From contig JABSSW010000096.1 of NCBI GenBank assembly GCA_018902385.1, positions 1 through 31,564 of the forward strand: a DNA stretch of 31,564 nucleotides. Direction: 5' to 3'. The stretch is from Physcia stellaris. Lineage: Eukaryota > Ascomycota > Lecanoromycetes > Caliciales > Physciaceae. Under the pieces are notes generated by a model. That model searched no databases and was not told the DNA's origin. It worked only from the letters and a program-made list of their open reading frames with translations. The translations under genes and the position numbers were made by a program. Shown in pieces: positions 1 to 10,150 of this stretch (position 1 is its first letter; each line of letters opens with the position of its first letter).

Positions 1-1002
1 GTTAAAATTACGAATTATTTTTAATTATATGCAATTTGCATATATTGCGACATTATATCGAAATAACAATCGATAAATTTTTTGATACGTGAATACATTT
101 CAAAATTTTTGTTTAACAAAATGAACACAAACGCATTTAAAAACGAATTTGAAATTGATTTTCAACAATTCGAAACAAAATATGAATCGTTGCATCGAAA
201 TTTGAATTTTCAATTATCGTTATTTCAATTATCGTTCATCATCGAACAATTGATTTCAATTGAATGTCAAAACTTTGTTTTTCAAATTTTTCATTTTTTT
301 CGTTTTGATTTTCATTGAAACTTTTACAATCAAAAATATCATAAATTTTCGAATTCGTTTTTTCAATTATCGCATTTTAAAATCAACAAATGAAAATGTA
401 ATATTGTCGAAATTGTTTTTATATCGATAAAAACAATCGCGTTTTTTCAATTCATTCGCGCAAATATTCAACATTATCAATTTTAATCGCAAATGATAAA
501 ACGATAAAAAAATATACATTTGCAAAATCATTTTTTCGTAAAAAATTATCAAAATAAACAAACAAACAAAAAATCATATCGAAAATCGATGTTGATCATT
601 TCGACAATATCGAATCAATAATTAACGATACAAATTTTGACAATTTTATCAAAAAAAAAATTAAAAAATTTGTCGAAAATTCGATTATCAAAATCATAAT
701 TTATGAAAATATAATCGATATCAAAATTGAAAAATCGTTAAAAATTGATTACAATTCAAAAAACAAAAATTCAACAATCGAAAACGAATTATATCATTTT
801 TTCAAATTATCGTGCGCATATGCGTTTGTTAAATAATTCAACGACAACAAATGCATTAAAAAAACGATAAATCAATTTTGTATCGACGAGAAATTGAAAT
901 TTATATAAAAACACGCACATATTAAAAATAATATCAATTAATGAAATATGTTGAACATATTGAACAAAAATATTCACAACGATAAATGAATGAAAAAAAA
1001 TT
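1..1002 (+). pseudogene. Plavaka-like DNA transposase, upstream half (split by an LTR element)
   Basis: Degenerate coding sequence, clearest from about 585 to 1000, where a reading resembling the region ahead of the transposase core of fungal Plavaka elements can be followed. Visible pieces are ENELYHFFK (about 780), a segment around AYAFVK-stop-FNDN (about 815) where the stop is TGA in place of Trp, then CIKKTINQFC (about 850) and the HNDK-stop-MKKN piece that runs up to the LTR. The same protein resumes at 8465 beyond the chromovirus, so this is one gene cut in two. Nothing can be assigned securely in 1-560. Almost every C here is followed by A or G, the saturated form of the mutation pattern. 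The Plavaka name rests on recognised family motifs, which are stronger in the right half. Confidence 0.6.
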
Positions 1003-1174
1003 TGTTGTTAAATCGTTTGATAATTAGAAAATTTTGTTTGTTTGTCAGAATTTTTTGTTAATTAATCAAATGTCGATTAATCAAAAAATTAGATTTTTGA
1101 CAATGAATATATTTCGAAAATTTTGTATTTAAAGTTTTTCAATTTTTTTATTTTCATCGTATTGTTTTTTAGCA
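1003..1174 (+). repeat. 5' LTR of chromovirus 1
   Basis: About 172 bp starting TGTTGTTAAATCG and ending TTTTTTAGCA. It aligns along its length with 8290-8464; the shared core includes GAATATATTTCGA, TTTTGTATTTA and a terminal ATTGTTT(T/C)TAGCA. It is much more heavily mutated than its partner, having lost most CpT/ApG sites. The start is fixed by similarity to the two other LTR copies in the window and may be off by a few bases. Confidence 0.7.
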
Positions 1175-2143
1175 ATATGATAACATCATTTATCAATCAT
1201 CAAATCAACATTTTTGTTAGTCATTCAGCTAGCATCAATCAGAAAAAAAATTGTTTGATTGTAAATGTTATTTCATCAAATCAAGTTTTTTCGATGTCGT
1301 TTAAATTGTCGTCATAATTTACGTCATTGTTCGATTCGTCATTCGACGCATTTGTCAATTAGAATAAATTTTCAAATCTTATTGAATTTTTTTGATTTTG
1401 TTCGATTTTTTTCATTTCATTTTTTTTCTGAATTACGTTCGTTATTTTGTTGAAATCATTTTTTGTTTTCAAATGATTTTTCATCTTGTTATTCAGCTAT
1501 TGTTAATTTTACAGTCTTTTCACAAATTTCAAATTGACGAATTTTAATTTTGATCGATTTCATTTGATTTTTGTCGTCGTTCGTATCGTTTTCGATTTTC
1601 GTCGTTTTTTGAAATTTCATCATCGATGAATTCGTGAAATTAACGAAATACGATTCAGTTGATTATTGCTATAATTATTTTCAATCAATTTTCTTTTTGT
1701 TTGTCATTGATGTTAGAACTATTATTAGAATCGATTTTGAATTTTTGAGTTATTCATCAAAATAAGCTATCAATATCACTCGTTTTCGTGAAAATATTCA
1801 AATTTTTCGAGACGTCATTTTTGATTATCGAACATTCGAAACTTTTCGCAATTTTCTGCAATTTAAACATTTCAATTCAACTAACAGTAATAATTTCTCG
1901 TCAAACGTCTCATCGTCAAAATCTTCACGTAAATTTGAAATTTCACGAAATTCTCGTTTTCGTAACGTTTTTGAGAATCGAAATCAACAATTTTTAGTTT
2001 TCGTATCTGACATCTCACATTTTTCGAAAAAATCAACATTTGTTTTATTCGTCGATTCTGTCAACAATTTAAATACGAAAAAGATTTCTGCGAAGAAAAT
2101 CATATATTCATTATTTATAAAATTTAATCTATTAGTTGTTTCA
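1175..2143 (+). other. Chromovirus 1 leader between 5' LTR and gag
   Basis: A T-rich stretch on this strand with no recognisable protein and no long reading. It probably represents the untranslated leader and the decayed start of the internal region. Short open readings at 1123-1453 and 1788-1997 are F/I/S-rich products of base composition and are not called as genes. Confidence 0.5.
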
Positions 2144-3460
2144 ATGAATTCAAATTTTCAAACAATTATCATTGTTGTCGTCAATGTTGTTGTTACGCAG
2201 ATTACAAACGACATCAGAACAAAAATACGACAGAAATTACAGCAAACTCAACAAAACAATGATCAATTTGATCAGTCAGAATTTTTTGAATTTTTCGATT
2301 CTTCAAATTCGCTCGACGAAAATCTCAATATCGACGAAAATTTCTCATGACGTTCAAAAAATTTAGATTTTCTTGATTTCAAGTTGTTTGTATTTTATGA
2401 TTCAAATTCTATGATTCGAGACGACAAGAATGTTTACTATCGTAACGTTCATCTTTTTTGTGAAAAAATTCGAAATTTAATTGCTATCAAAAATGAAAAG
2501 TTGATTCGAATCAATTTGAATATCTGTTTTTTTGATTACGCATTCATTTAATATATTTCGAAGTTGAAAGTTTTGAGTCGAACTGATTTGCGTAATTTTT
2601 CGCTTGAAAATGACTGAATCAAAAAATTTAAATTACGTTTTAAATTTAATCATTTCGTTGTCATCGACGCTTTCATTTTCGAACGATATATTTTAATCGA
2701 TGTTCGAAATGATCGCGAGTCGTTCAACTATGTGCAACAAATTGTTAATTATGTCATGAACGTCAATTTTCAAAACACGCAACAACAGCTAATTTGAACA
2801 TGAAAAAATTTGAATTTTGATTTAAAACGTGATATTTCGACGTCGAATGAAATTATTTCGCTCACGAATTTTCTGCACATGATTGAGAACAAAAAAAAAA
2901 TTTGACAAAAATTGTACATTCGTGATGAAAATCGAGACGATCGCAATAATCGAAATCGACGTTTTAATCGTCAAATCAATAAATTCAATCGACAAAATAA
3001 CAATCGTGACGATTATTTATCGTTCGACGACGTTTATGCTTTTTATTTTTATTATTCATTTTTTAACTATTATTTTGCGAATTCAATTTACAATAATCAG
3101 AAATATCAGTATCGCAATTACGATCGACAATCAAACGACGTCAGAAATCAACAATAACAATTTGTTTTTATTTCAACATCTCAATTGTTTGTTGCACGTC
3201 AGTCTTTACGTCTAATCAACGAAAACGCGTTCGATTTCAAAAATCAAAATTCACGATCAAACGTCGAAAAATCTAGTCAACAACGAGAAGAAAAAATTAA
3301 AATCTACGTAATTGACGAAAAAAATGAAACACAATCGAAAAATACTTTGTCGAATGAGCATGATTATCATGTTGAAAATGAAAATTTTGAGTATTACGAT
3401 CAAAATAATATTCAAAGAAAAACGAAATGTTTGTCAATTTCATTTTTTCAATTGTAATTA
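2144..3460 (+). pseudogene. gag: gag pseudogene of chromovirus 1
   Basis: One frame runs from ATG 2144 through the segments 2144-2350, 2912-3157 and 3185-3457. Their common frame shows that they are parts of one Gag reading broken by stops, mostly TGA. The N-terminus begins MNSNFQ and soon becomes Gln/Asn-rich (KLQQTQQNNDQ). The middle holds charged segments such as RDDKNVYYRNVHLF (about 2425) and an Arg/Asn/Asp-rich stretch RDENRDDRNNRNRRFNRQ (about 2920). The end is polar and Glu/Asn-rich. No CCHC knuckle is visible in this frame; a C2-type finger follows in another frame at 3478. Gag forms the retrotransposon particle. The call rests on position and composition more than on conserved residues. 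Confidence 0.65.
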
Positions 3461-3477
3461 GAATTTCAAAATCTCAA

Positions 3478-3543
3478 TGTCGTCGATGCAAAAAGATTTT
3501 CTTATTCAACAATGAATTACATCATCATTTTCGTGTTGATTGC
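3478..3543 (+). other. Zinc-finger-like module (CxxC...H...H...C) between gag and protease
   Basis: In the frame opening at ATG 3427 the segment reads CRRCKKIFLFNN followed by ELHHHFRVDC. The Cys codons are at 3478-3480 and 3487-3489, three His codons at 3520-3528 and a final Cys at 3541-3543. The spacing fits a C2H2/C2HC finger. The same module stands at the same place in the - strand chromovirus (31252-31316), so it is a conserved part of the element family and not chance. It overlaps the end of the Gag frame in a second frame, as expected if the pol frame begins here. Its role is unknown; nucleic acid binding by the Gag-Pol junction is the simple guess. Confidence 0.6.
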
Positions 3544-4560
3544 AATTTCAGAATTGCAATTTCAATTTTTTCAAAAAAGATCGAAAATTTTCAACGACAT
3601 TGAAACATATTTTGTCACAAACGTCATTCTTTTTACAATCGATGTTACAAAGAAAATTAACAATTTTAGTCAATTTGACACAATTACGTTTGACGAATTT
3701 ACGAATTCATTTATCGTTAGTTTTATTTCGTCGAAATTCATTATTATTCGCTTTAGCGTCGACTCGTCACTGAAATAAAAATCGAATATGAATTTAAAAA
3801 TTGAAATTATATCAAAGCACAAATTTCATTGTCAATTAAAATTACAATTAAAAATGTTTGTATGAACATTGACGTCGACGTCATATTCGTCGATCGCGTT
3901 TTTTTCAAACAACAAATTTCGAAAAAAATTATACGTATCATGATTACGTCGTTGAAAATGCGTGATTTAAATACGAATAGACACGAAAGTTGAAAATATG
4001 TCATTTGCGACATACATTTTAAAAGAGTGAAAAATGACAAATCAATTGTCTCGATATTACGTCGCGAGATTCATTTGATAAATAATTTCAAAATTAACAT
4101 GTTCATTGACAATGATGTTCTCGATTCGAAAGATGTTGTAATAAATTCAATTAAAAGACAAACTTTCATCATCAACACAAAAACTATTATATTTGTGAAT
4201 ATACGTTCGTCTAAAACGTCAATTCAACGATCAATTCATATTCGCAAAATTACTGTTATCTCGTCGCAATCTGAAGTAGCTATTTTCATTCATCACGTTT
4301 TTTCGATTAGCAAAAATTTTCTATTCGAATCAATTGACGATATCAATTTTATTTTGTACGTTCATTTAGTGAATGCTTTTATTTCAGTTATTTTGATTCG
4401 AAATGAACGAAATCAAACTATTCAAATTTTTCGCAATTTTCGACTAAATCGCATCACAAAGTTAAATTTTTTCAATGTTTTTCAAATCAACACTGAGAAT
4501 GTCGATAGCGTGAAACATTTGACAATCAAAAAATTTAAATTTACTCACAAAAATGATTGA
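3544..4560 (+). pseudogene. pol: Aspartic protease region of chromovirus 1 (pol N-terminus)
   Basis: Retrotransposon aspartic proteases cut the Gag-Pol polyprotein. In frame 1 the sequence reads INVxxNIDVDV then IFVDR near 3865-3897. This fits the Asp-Thr/Ser-Gly active site followed by the conserved V-D-R element. The Asp (3871-3873) survives, but the Gly position now reads Asp, as expected from GG to GA. The reading continues through KNDKSIVSILRREIHLI (about 4030) and a MFIDNDVLDSKD segment that fits the conserved I-G-N-D-I-L motif, with Gly again read as Asp. The last part (4260-4560) is the linker toward RT. A matching reading exists on the - strand at 30268-30797. Stops in the first half are mostly TGA. 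Confidence 0.7.
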
Positions 4561-5640
4561 TTCAAAAAGTTGTTCGTCGCATGCGTTATTGCGTATATTG
4601 TTGTTGTTGCAATTAATTTTGATTTCGTCGTCAATCTAATTAAAATCAATGTGATCAATTTAGTCATGTCAAAATCGATGTTATCGATTTTTAGTTTCTC
4701 GTCTGAGTTCATGTCGCAAACTTCAAAGATTTTCGAGTTCACAATGTTTAACGAAGTTACTATACATCAATTTGATGAAATTGACTCGTTTGCTAAAATA
4801 GTTGAGAATTATTCGAAACTATTCAAAGACATTGATTTCGTCAATGTTTTCGAGAAGAATTGAATGCGCATTTCGCTCAAATTCGATTGAGAAAATCGAG
4901 TTTCGAGCAAAACTAAAATATATTTTTTTGATGTTAAAGATAAAGTTTTGATTGACGAAACATTTGATAATTTGCATGTCGTTGACAAAATATGCTGAAC
5001 TAATGAATTTACGTTTTTTTTTTATTCAATGTTTTGTGTCTGAAAATTAGACGTTGATGATCAGCGCAAAAATCGCATCGTCATTGATATTCGAAATTTT
5101 AATGTTATAATTCAATCAAATGTCTATTTTTTATTTTTTCAGAATGAAATTATCATGATTGTTCGAGATTGTAATTACATATTTGTCATCGACTGTTTTG
5201 TTTTTTTTTTATCAATGACGAATGCATTTCGAATCGACATAAATTTATTGTCGTTAATCATCGAGATCAAGAAAATTTCAACGTAGTTGTCATGAGATTT
5301 AAAAATTCGTCAATTTACGTTCAGCGTCAAATTGATCGACTTTTGCGACAACATAGAAATTATGTTCGCGTTTACGTGAATGACATCGTAATTTTTTTTC
5401 GTATCAAAAAGAAACACGAAAAACATTTACGTGTCGTGTTTTCAATGCTCAAAAAGAACAACATTTCGATAAAACTCATCAAGACATTCATTGATTATTT
5501 TTCAGTTTCGTTACTAAATCAAAAAATTGATTCGCTAAATCTAGTTATTGCAACTGAGAAACTCAAAACTATCGTCAAATTGCGCTTTTCTATCAATTTA
5601 CGTCAATTAGAATCGTATTTGAATTTCATCGATTGAATGC
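4561..5640 (+). pseudogene. pol: Reverse transcriptase region of chromovirus 1
   Basis: 4561-4863 is the linker. The RT domain starts near 4864 with segments fitting the RT N-terminus (KTKIYFFDVKDK, VVDIRN-like at 5085), then VIDC with the first catalytic Asp at 5191-5193. Next come FxYQ-stop-RMHF (TGA for Trp) and FKNSSIYVQRQIDRL (about 5300). The polymerase box YVDD reads YVND (TAC-GTG-AAT-GAC, 5373-5384), which removes a metal-binding Asp. A frameshift near 5236 moves the frame before the 5292-5636 segment. The region ends at ESYLNFID followed by TGA, where the family has Trp. The RT is dead by both stops and catalytic loss. Confidence 0.85.
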
Positions 5641-6436
5641 GAAATTACATTTTCTTTTACGTCGACATTAATAAATTTTTTCAAAAGCGCAAAATCGCTT
5701 TATTTAAACATGATTTTGTAATTGACAATGTTAAACGCGCATATGTTTTCAAAACGCGTTTAAACAAATTTTTCGAATTAAAACGTGTTGTTTTCAATAT
5801 TTTGCAAAACATATTTTCGAAATTATTTTATTTGATTCACTCAAATAACAAACGACGATTGTTCATTGATTTAAACGTTAACAAAAAATTTGATTTTGAA
5901 ATTATGTTTTATTACGTCAAGAAAGTTTATTTGAAAAAATTATCATTTGATCAATTTTCATTTCGATATGTTATCGAGTCGATTTTTTTCTTAGTCGTTT
6001 GTTTATTTCAGTCGAAACACGTTATTGATCAATCGAGTTTGAAATAGCTGATATCGTATAAATTTTCAAAAAGATCAGACATATTATCGAAATTGTCGAC
6101 ATTTCGACGACTGACAAGATCGTAATTTATACGAATCACGATGCAACGTTGAACATAATTAATCAAACATCGTTTATTACGTCATTCATTGACAAGTTCA
6201 ATTTTCGATTTGTTAAAGTTTCAAATTACATACAATGTTTCGATCTCGATATTCGACACAAGTTTGACAAGCAACACATCGTTTCGAATGCTTTATTCAA
6301 ATTGATTAGCGACAACGTCAATGCATTTAATCATGATGACGACGAATTCGACGCGCTGTTTATTATTTCATTTGTCGAGATGAAATCGAAATTTAAACAA
6401 CGTATATTGAATGATTATAAAATTGATTTTAATTGA
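5641..6436 (+). pseudogene. pol: RNase H region of chromovirus 1
   Basis: RNase H removes the RNA strand after first-strand synthesis. The segment begins RNYIFFYVDINKFFQKRK, the conserved connection after RT, and contains LFIDLNVNKKFDF (about 5860), the usual FxDxDAS-type motif with the second Asp read as Asn and Gly read as Asp. After a gap comes IVIYTNHDATL (about 6120), again with Asp to Asn, and then DLDIRHKFDKQHIVSNAL (about 6245), the conserved D-I-x-H-x-x-G-K-x-x-x-x-x-D-A-L stretch. The frame changes twice (5637-6047 and 6149-6436). The matching - strand copy is at 28412-29074. Confidence 0.8.
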
Positions 6437-7638
6437 AAACGCATTTCGAAGCAATTAAACGTTGAAATTAACAACGAAATCGCTGCAAATTTGTTTTTCT
6501 GTAAAAAAAAAACGATTTTATTTTTCGCTCGAATGATTTTATTATTGACGATCATGTTTACGAATCACGCAAATTATGTATATTTCATTCAATTGTGCAA
6601 AATATTCTCGAATTAATTCATGATGATGAACATTTTGATTACGTCAAATGTTTCGAGCAAATAGTTTTCTTTTGATACATTCGCGAATTTTTTCGCTATT
6701 TGAAAAATTATTTTAAACATTGTTCGAATTGTTAAATCTATCAAATCAAAAAACATGTTTCATACGAATCGTTGCAATTCATTTTAATTTCAACAATATC
6801 GTTTCATATTATTATTATAGATTTCATTTTGACGTTGTCAACTTTCATAGATGATTATGACACAATTATGTCGATATTTTGTAAATTCATCAAAAGAATC
6901 ACTTTTGTGCTAAACAAATTCACTTGATTTGTTGTTCAATGAAAAGAAGCATTGTTGAATAAATTAAATACAACGAATTGAAAATTGCTCAAAGCTATAA
7001 TATTTGATCGAAATCGTAAATTTTTGAGTGAAATGTGAACAATCATTTTTCGAAAACTAAAAATAAAATTACTTTATTTCATTGTTTATCATTCGCAAAC
7101 AGATGATCAATTCGAACGTACGAATCAAACGATCGAAATAGCTTTGCGATTTCATCTAATTATCATGAACAATTCAAGAAAATGATCAATCGTATTATCA
7201 AGAATTCAACGACATATCAACAATGTTGTTTCGATTACAATTGACAAAAACTCGAATGAAATTGTTTACGAATTCACATTTTTGCAAATCAATGATTTTT
7301 GAAAAATGCTCGAGATCGTCATCACTGTTGATGTTGATAGTCAGATATTTATTGACACGTTCGTTGACATCAATTTCAATTTCGCAGCTCGAGTTCGTGT
7401 GAAAATCGTTGATTCAATAATTTTTGTTCAAATGAAAATCAAACGCAATTACGACGACAAACACAAATCAATTTACATGCGTGAAGAAAATTACGTTTTA
7501 ATCAAATTACATCACGAATACGACATATTTTCTATTGTTGTGTTTGAATCAAAATTTAGTCAACAATTCGTTGAATCTTTTCGCGTGTTGAAACGTGTCG
7601 AACGTCTCGTTTACAAATTGAATTTTTCAATTCATTGA
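6437..7638 (+). pseudogene. pol: Integrase region of chromovirus 1
   Basis: Integrase inserts the cDNA. The HHCC zinc-binding part is visible as HDDEHFD (about 6623), a stop-YIREFFRYLKNYFKHCSNC segment to about 6735 and KKHVSYESLQ (about 6745). The DDE core shows IIDFILTL with Asp at about 6830-6832, FDRNRKF with the second Asp at 7006-7008, and HSQTDDQFERTNQ with Glu at 7114-7116, so all three catalytic residues are still readable. The 7306-7638 segment is the C-terminal part and ends VYKLNFSIH before a TGA, where the family has Trp. Stops inside the core are mostly TGA. Confidence 0.85.
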
Positions 7639-8205
7639 CGTATACATTCGATATTGTTCATAACTCAATTAGAGTCAATTTTTGCGTTCTCGAACGATTT
7701 TTTCAGTCGTTCACGTTCAGATCATTCGAATTTTGTTTTCGTTGAAAGCGATATTGAGCGTGTCAAATTTTACGAAATCGACAAACTAATTGACAAAAGA
7801 CAAACAAAGCGTCGAGATAGCGAGTATTTTGTGCGATGAAAAAATTACGATTTTCAATTCGATGAGTGACGTAATCTGCTCGAGCTCGATGATGTCATGA
7901 AATTGATTCGAAATTACGAGAACGTTCAAAATTTCATCGTTCATTTATTTGATCGTTTGCAATTATTTAACTCATCGTCAATTGTCGTGAAACTTTTGAT
8001 TATCAAAGTCAAAATCAAACGTAATCGATTTTCTAAACTAGTTACGACGAATATCACTACATTTATTTTTACAACTAGCAATTCGATCATTTTTAACATT
8101 ATCGTCTCGCAAATGCTCTTCGTTATGTCGAAATTTCTCGTTTTATCGACATTTTCAGTCGACGCGCTGTTTCGAAAATCATTTCGTCTATTGATGAACA
8201 AATGA
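7639..8205 (+). pseudogene. pol: C-terminal chromodomain and tail of chromovirus 1 pol
   Basis: After IH-stop-RIHS and ITQLES comes a spacer, then YEIDKLIDKRQTKRRDSEYFVR, a TGA, KNYDFQFDE, a TGA and RNLLELDDVMKLIRNYENV (about 7768-7925). This is the chromodomain pattern Y-x-V-E-x-L-x-D-x-R...EYLV-x-W-x-G...DEW, with both Trp codons now TGA. In chromoviruses this domain reads histone marks and steers integration to heterochromatin. The tail up to the TGA at 8203-8205 has no recognised domain. The - strand element has an equivalent at 26466-26990. Confidence 0.85.
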
Positions 8206-8289
8206 TGAGAAAAGAATAACAATAGAACTATGATTAATTAAAAAAAATGATATGAATGATGAACAGTTGAAACAACGTTTTTTTCTTTT
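8206..8289 (+). other. Chromovirus 1 segment between pol and 3' LTR
   Basis: A short untranslated segment. A purine-rich run GATGAGAAAAGAATAACAA at about 8203-8221 could be a polypurine tract, but it is not adjacent to the LTR start at 8290. The bases directly before the LTR are pyrimidine-rich. The equivalent position in the second chromovirus has a related sequence. Confidence 0.3.
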
Positions 8290-8464
8290 TGTTGTGAACA
8301 AATTGTTAGATGTTGACTTTGTCTGTTTGTTGACATCTGTCTGTTAACTAGTCAAATGTCTGTTAATTAACTAGCTAGATTTGACTTGACAGATGAATAT
8401 ATTTCGATTATTTTGTATTTAGCATTTTTCAATCTTTTGCATTGTCATCGCATTGTTTCTAGCA
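8290..8464 (+). repeat. 3' LTR of chromovirus 1
   Basis: About 175 bp starting TGTTGTGAAC and ending GTTTCTAGCA. It retains many CpT/ApG sites (TGTCTGTTT, CTAGCTAGAT) that are lost in the 5' copy at 1003-1174. The end matches the LTR end of the - strand element after alignment. The Plavaka reading resumes directly after it. Confidence 0.75.
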
Positions 8465-10150
8465 ATTGAAAATGTTTTCGTTAATCGTTATTCGTTGTAT
8501 TATCGCGATTGTATCAAAATATTGAAATTTTTCATAAAACACGAATTTTTTGCGAACAATTTAATATATGCGTTTATTCGTAAATACGAAATTACGACGT
8601 CGAACGAAACACACGTGACAAACGACGATGTTCGAATATAAACAAAAATGCACACAACAAATTGATAATGACGCGTGCAAAAAAATTGTTTGTTAAAACG
8701 ACAATAATATCGATTAAATTAATGAATGATCAATTTAAATTGAACGTTATAAATGACGTGTCACAATTATAATCGATATATATAATTATAACGAATTTAA
8801 ACAATACGATTATAAAATAGCGTTTTCGATTAAACGTTATTTTATTGAATTTAATTTCGATATCGATTGACGAAAACAATATAAAAACGAAATTTTATCA
8901 TAAATTTATAAAAATTATGTTATGTCGTAAATTAACAATTTTTTGCGAAAAAATTGATAAATTAATTTTTGTTATTGTATCAACATTGAAACAATATGCG
9001 ATTTTTGAAATTTCGATACGATACGCAAACGACAAATTTAAAAAATATTATTCGATTTTAATGAATATATCGATCGATTATTCGAAACAAACATTGATTA
9101 CGAATGTTAAAAACAAATTTCATTGTTCGATTTATATGACGTCAAATAAAAAATTTGAAAATTTATATTCACACGAACATTGATTTATGCGTAATCATCA
9201 AATTAACAAAAATCAAATCAAAAAACAACGAAAAAAAAATGAAAAAAAAACGATCAAAATCGACATGAATACATTAAATCGATCAATAATTTTGTTTAAA
9301 AACATTATTTGTTCAATATGCATCAAAAATGTTTTCAAATTTTTTACATCAAATGATAAAAAAATGATCGATTTGTATGTAAAAAATTAAATATTTTAAA
9401 TTTCAAACGTTATGACGAAAATTTTCAAAAAAAAACAACGCAAACGAAAAAAAAATTGATTTAAATTCAAATCGAAACAACGAAACAATTGAATTAAACA
9501 TAAACGCGTGTTTCATCATACAAAAATTTTATTATTTGAAAAACGTATAATGATACAAAAAAATAACAAAAAAAATTTAAAAACAATATGCGTCAAATTG
9601 TTTTTATCATGATTTTTTTTTAAAAAAAAAACACAATTCGAAATGTTGTTTTGCATTAAAATAATAATCAATATAACGATGATAATTCAATATCATTCGC
9701 ATATCGAAACAATCATGAATTACATACAACATTATTTGCATGTTTTTAATATTGTCAAAAAAACATTGCGTTTTTTTTTTCAAAAAAACGATTTTTTAAT
9801 ATTTTTAAAATGCACAATTTGATTCATTATTCACATTTCATTCGAAAATACGATGTTTTGACAAATTTTAACATCGAAATTGAAAAAACGATTCATTCGA
9901 ATCATTTGAAAATTTTGTAAAAATTGATCAACAAACGAAAAAATTATAAAAAACAAATGTTACAAAACAATACGCGTCGAACAAACGTTTTGATTGTCGA
10001 TGATTACGATTTATGAAAACAAAATCGTGCAAACGATCATGTTGAAATTCAAAATATCGATTTGACGAATAATTCGAAAAATAAACAACAAACAAAAATC
10101 ACGAAATGCAAAAACATGAAACAATTAAAATGAATAATTGATAAAAACGA
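8465..10150 (+). pseudogene. Plavaka-like DNA transposase, downstream half
   Basis: Recognised by a chain of family motifs in order: YYRDCIKILKFFIKHEFF (8498-8550); TKMHTTN followed by TGA-TAA-TGA (8663-8671), which stands where the family has a conserved run of three Trp; TTIISIKLMNDQFKLNVIND (about 8698-8757), the usual A-T-I-x-P-I...D-Q-T-x-L-N block; IYIIITNLNNTI (about 8767); KYYSILMNISIDYSKQTLI (about 9045) with the following HCSIY; IQYHSHIETIMNYIQHYLHVF (about 9688-9750); and FNIFKMHNLIHYSHFIRKY (about 9798-9855) followed by NFNIE, matching the F-N-I-P-K-x-H-S-L-x-H-Y...N-x-E region. Two or more frameshifts and many stops are present. The protein match fades after about 10000. I found no terminal inverted repeat. 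Plavaka is a superfamily of cut-and-paste transposons found mainly in fungi. Confidence 0.75.

Larger units (their letters stand above)
1003..8464 (+). mobile_element. Chromovirus (Ty3/gypsy LTR retrotransposon with chromodomain), decayed
   Basis: About 7.46 kb with the order LTR - gag - zinc finger - protease - reverse transcriptase - RNase H - integrase - chromodomain - LTR, as in Ty3/gypsy chromoviruses. The whole body reads on the + strand with TGA at expected Trp positions and a few frameshifts. It interrupts the Plavaka-like gene. No clean target site duplication is visible: the left flank is AAATT and the right flank ATTGA. A sequence starting TGATAACATC just after the left LTR could be a decayed primer binding site (TGG to TGA), but this is weak. 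The ends are supported by alignment of both LTRs with the LTR of the second chromovirus at 26192-26395. The element cannot encode working proteins. Confidence 0.85.

Noticed and set aside
2144-8205. TGA read as Trp, suggesting a variant genetic code or a mitochondrial sequence
   Set aside because: Reading TGA as Trp does lengthen the frames, but true frameshifts, TAA and TAG stops and loss of catalytic residues are also present. The loss of GG explains TGA fully. The retrotransposon content is nuclear.
1003-8469. A 5-bp target duplication for chromovirus 1
   Set aside because: The left flank AAATT and right flank ATTGA do not match, and shifting the ends by a few bases gives no convincing pair.
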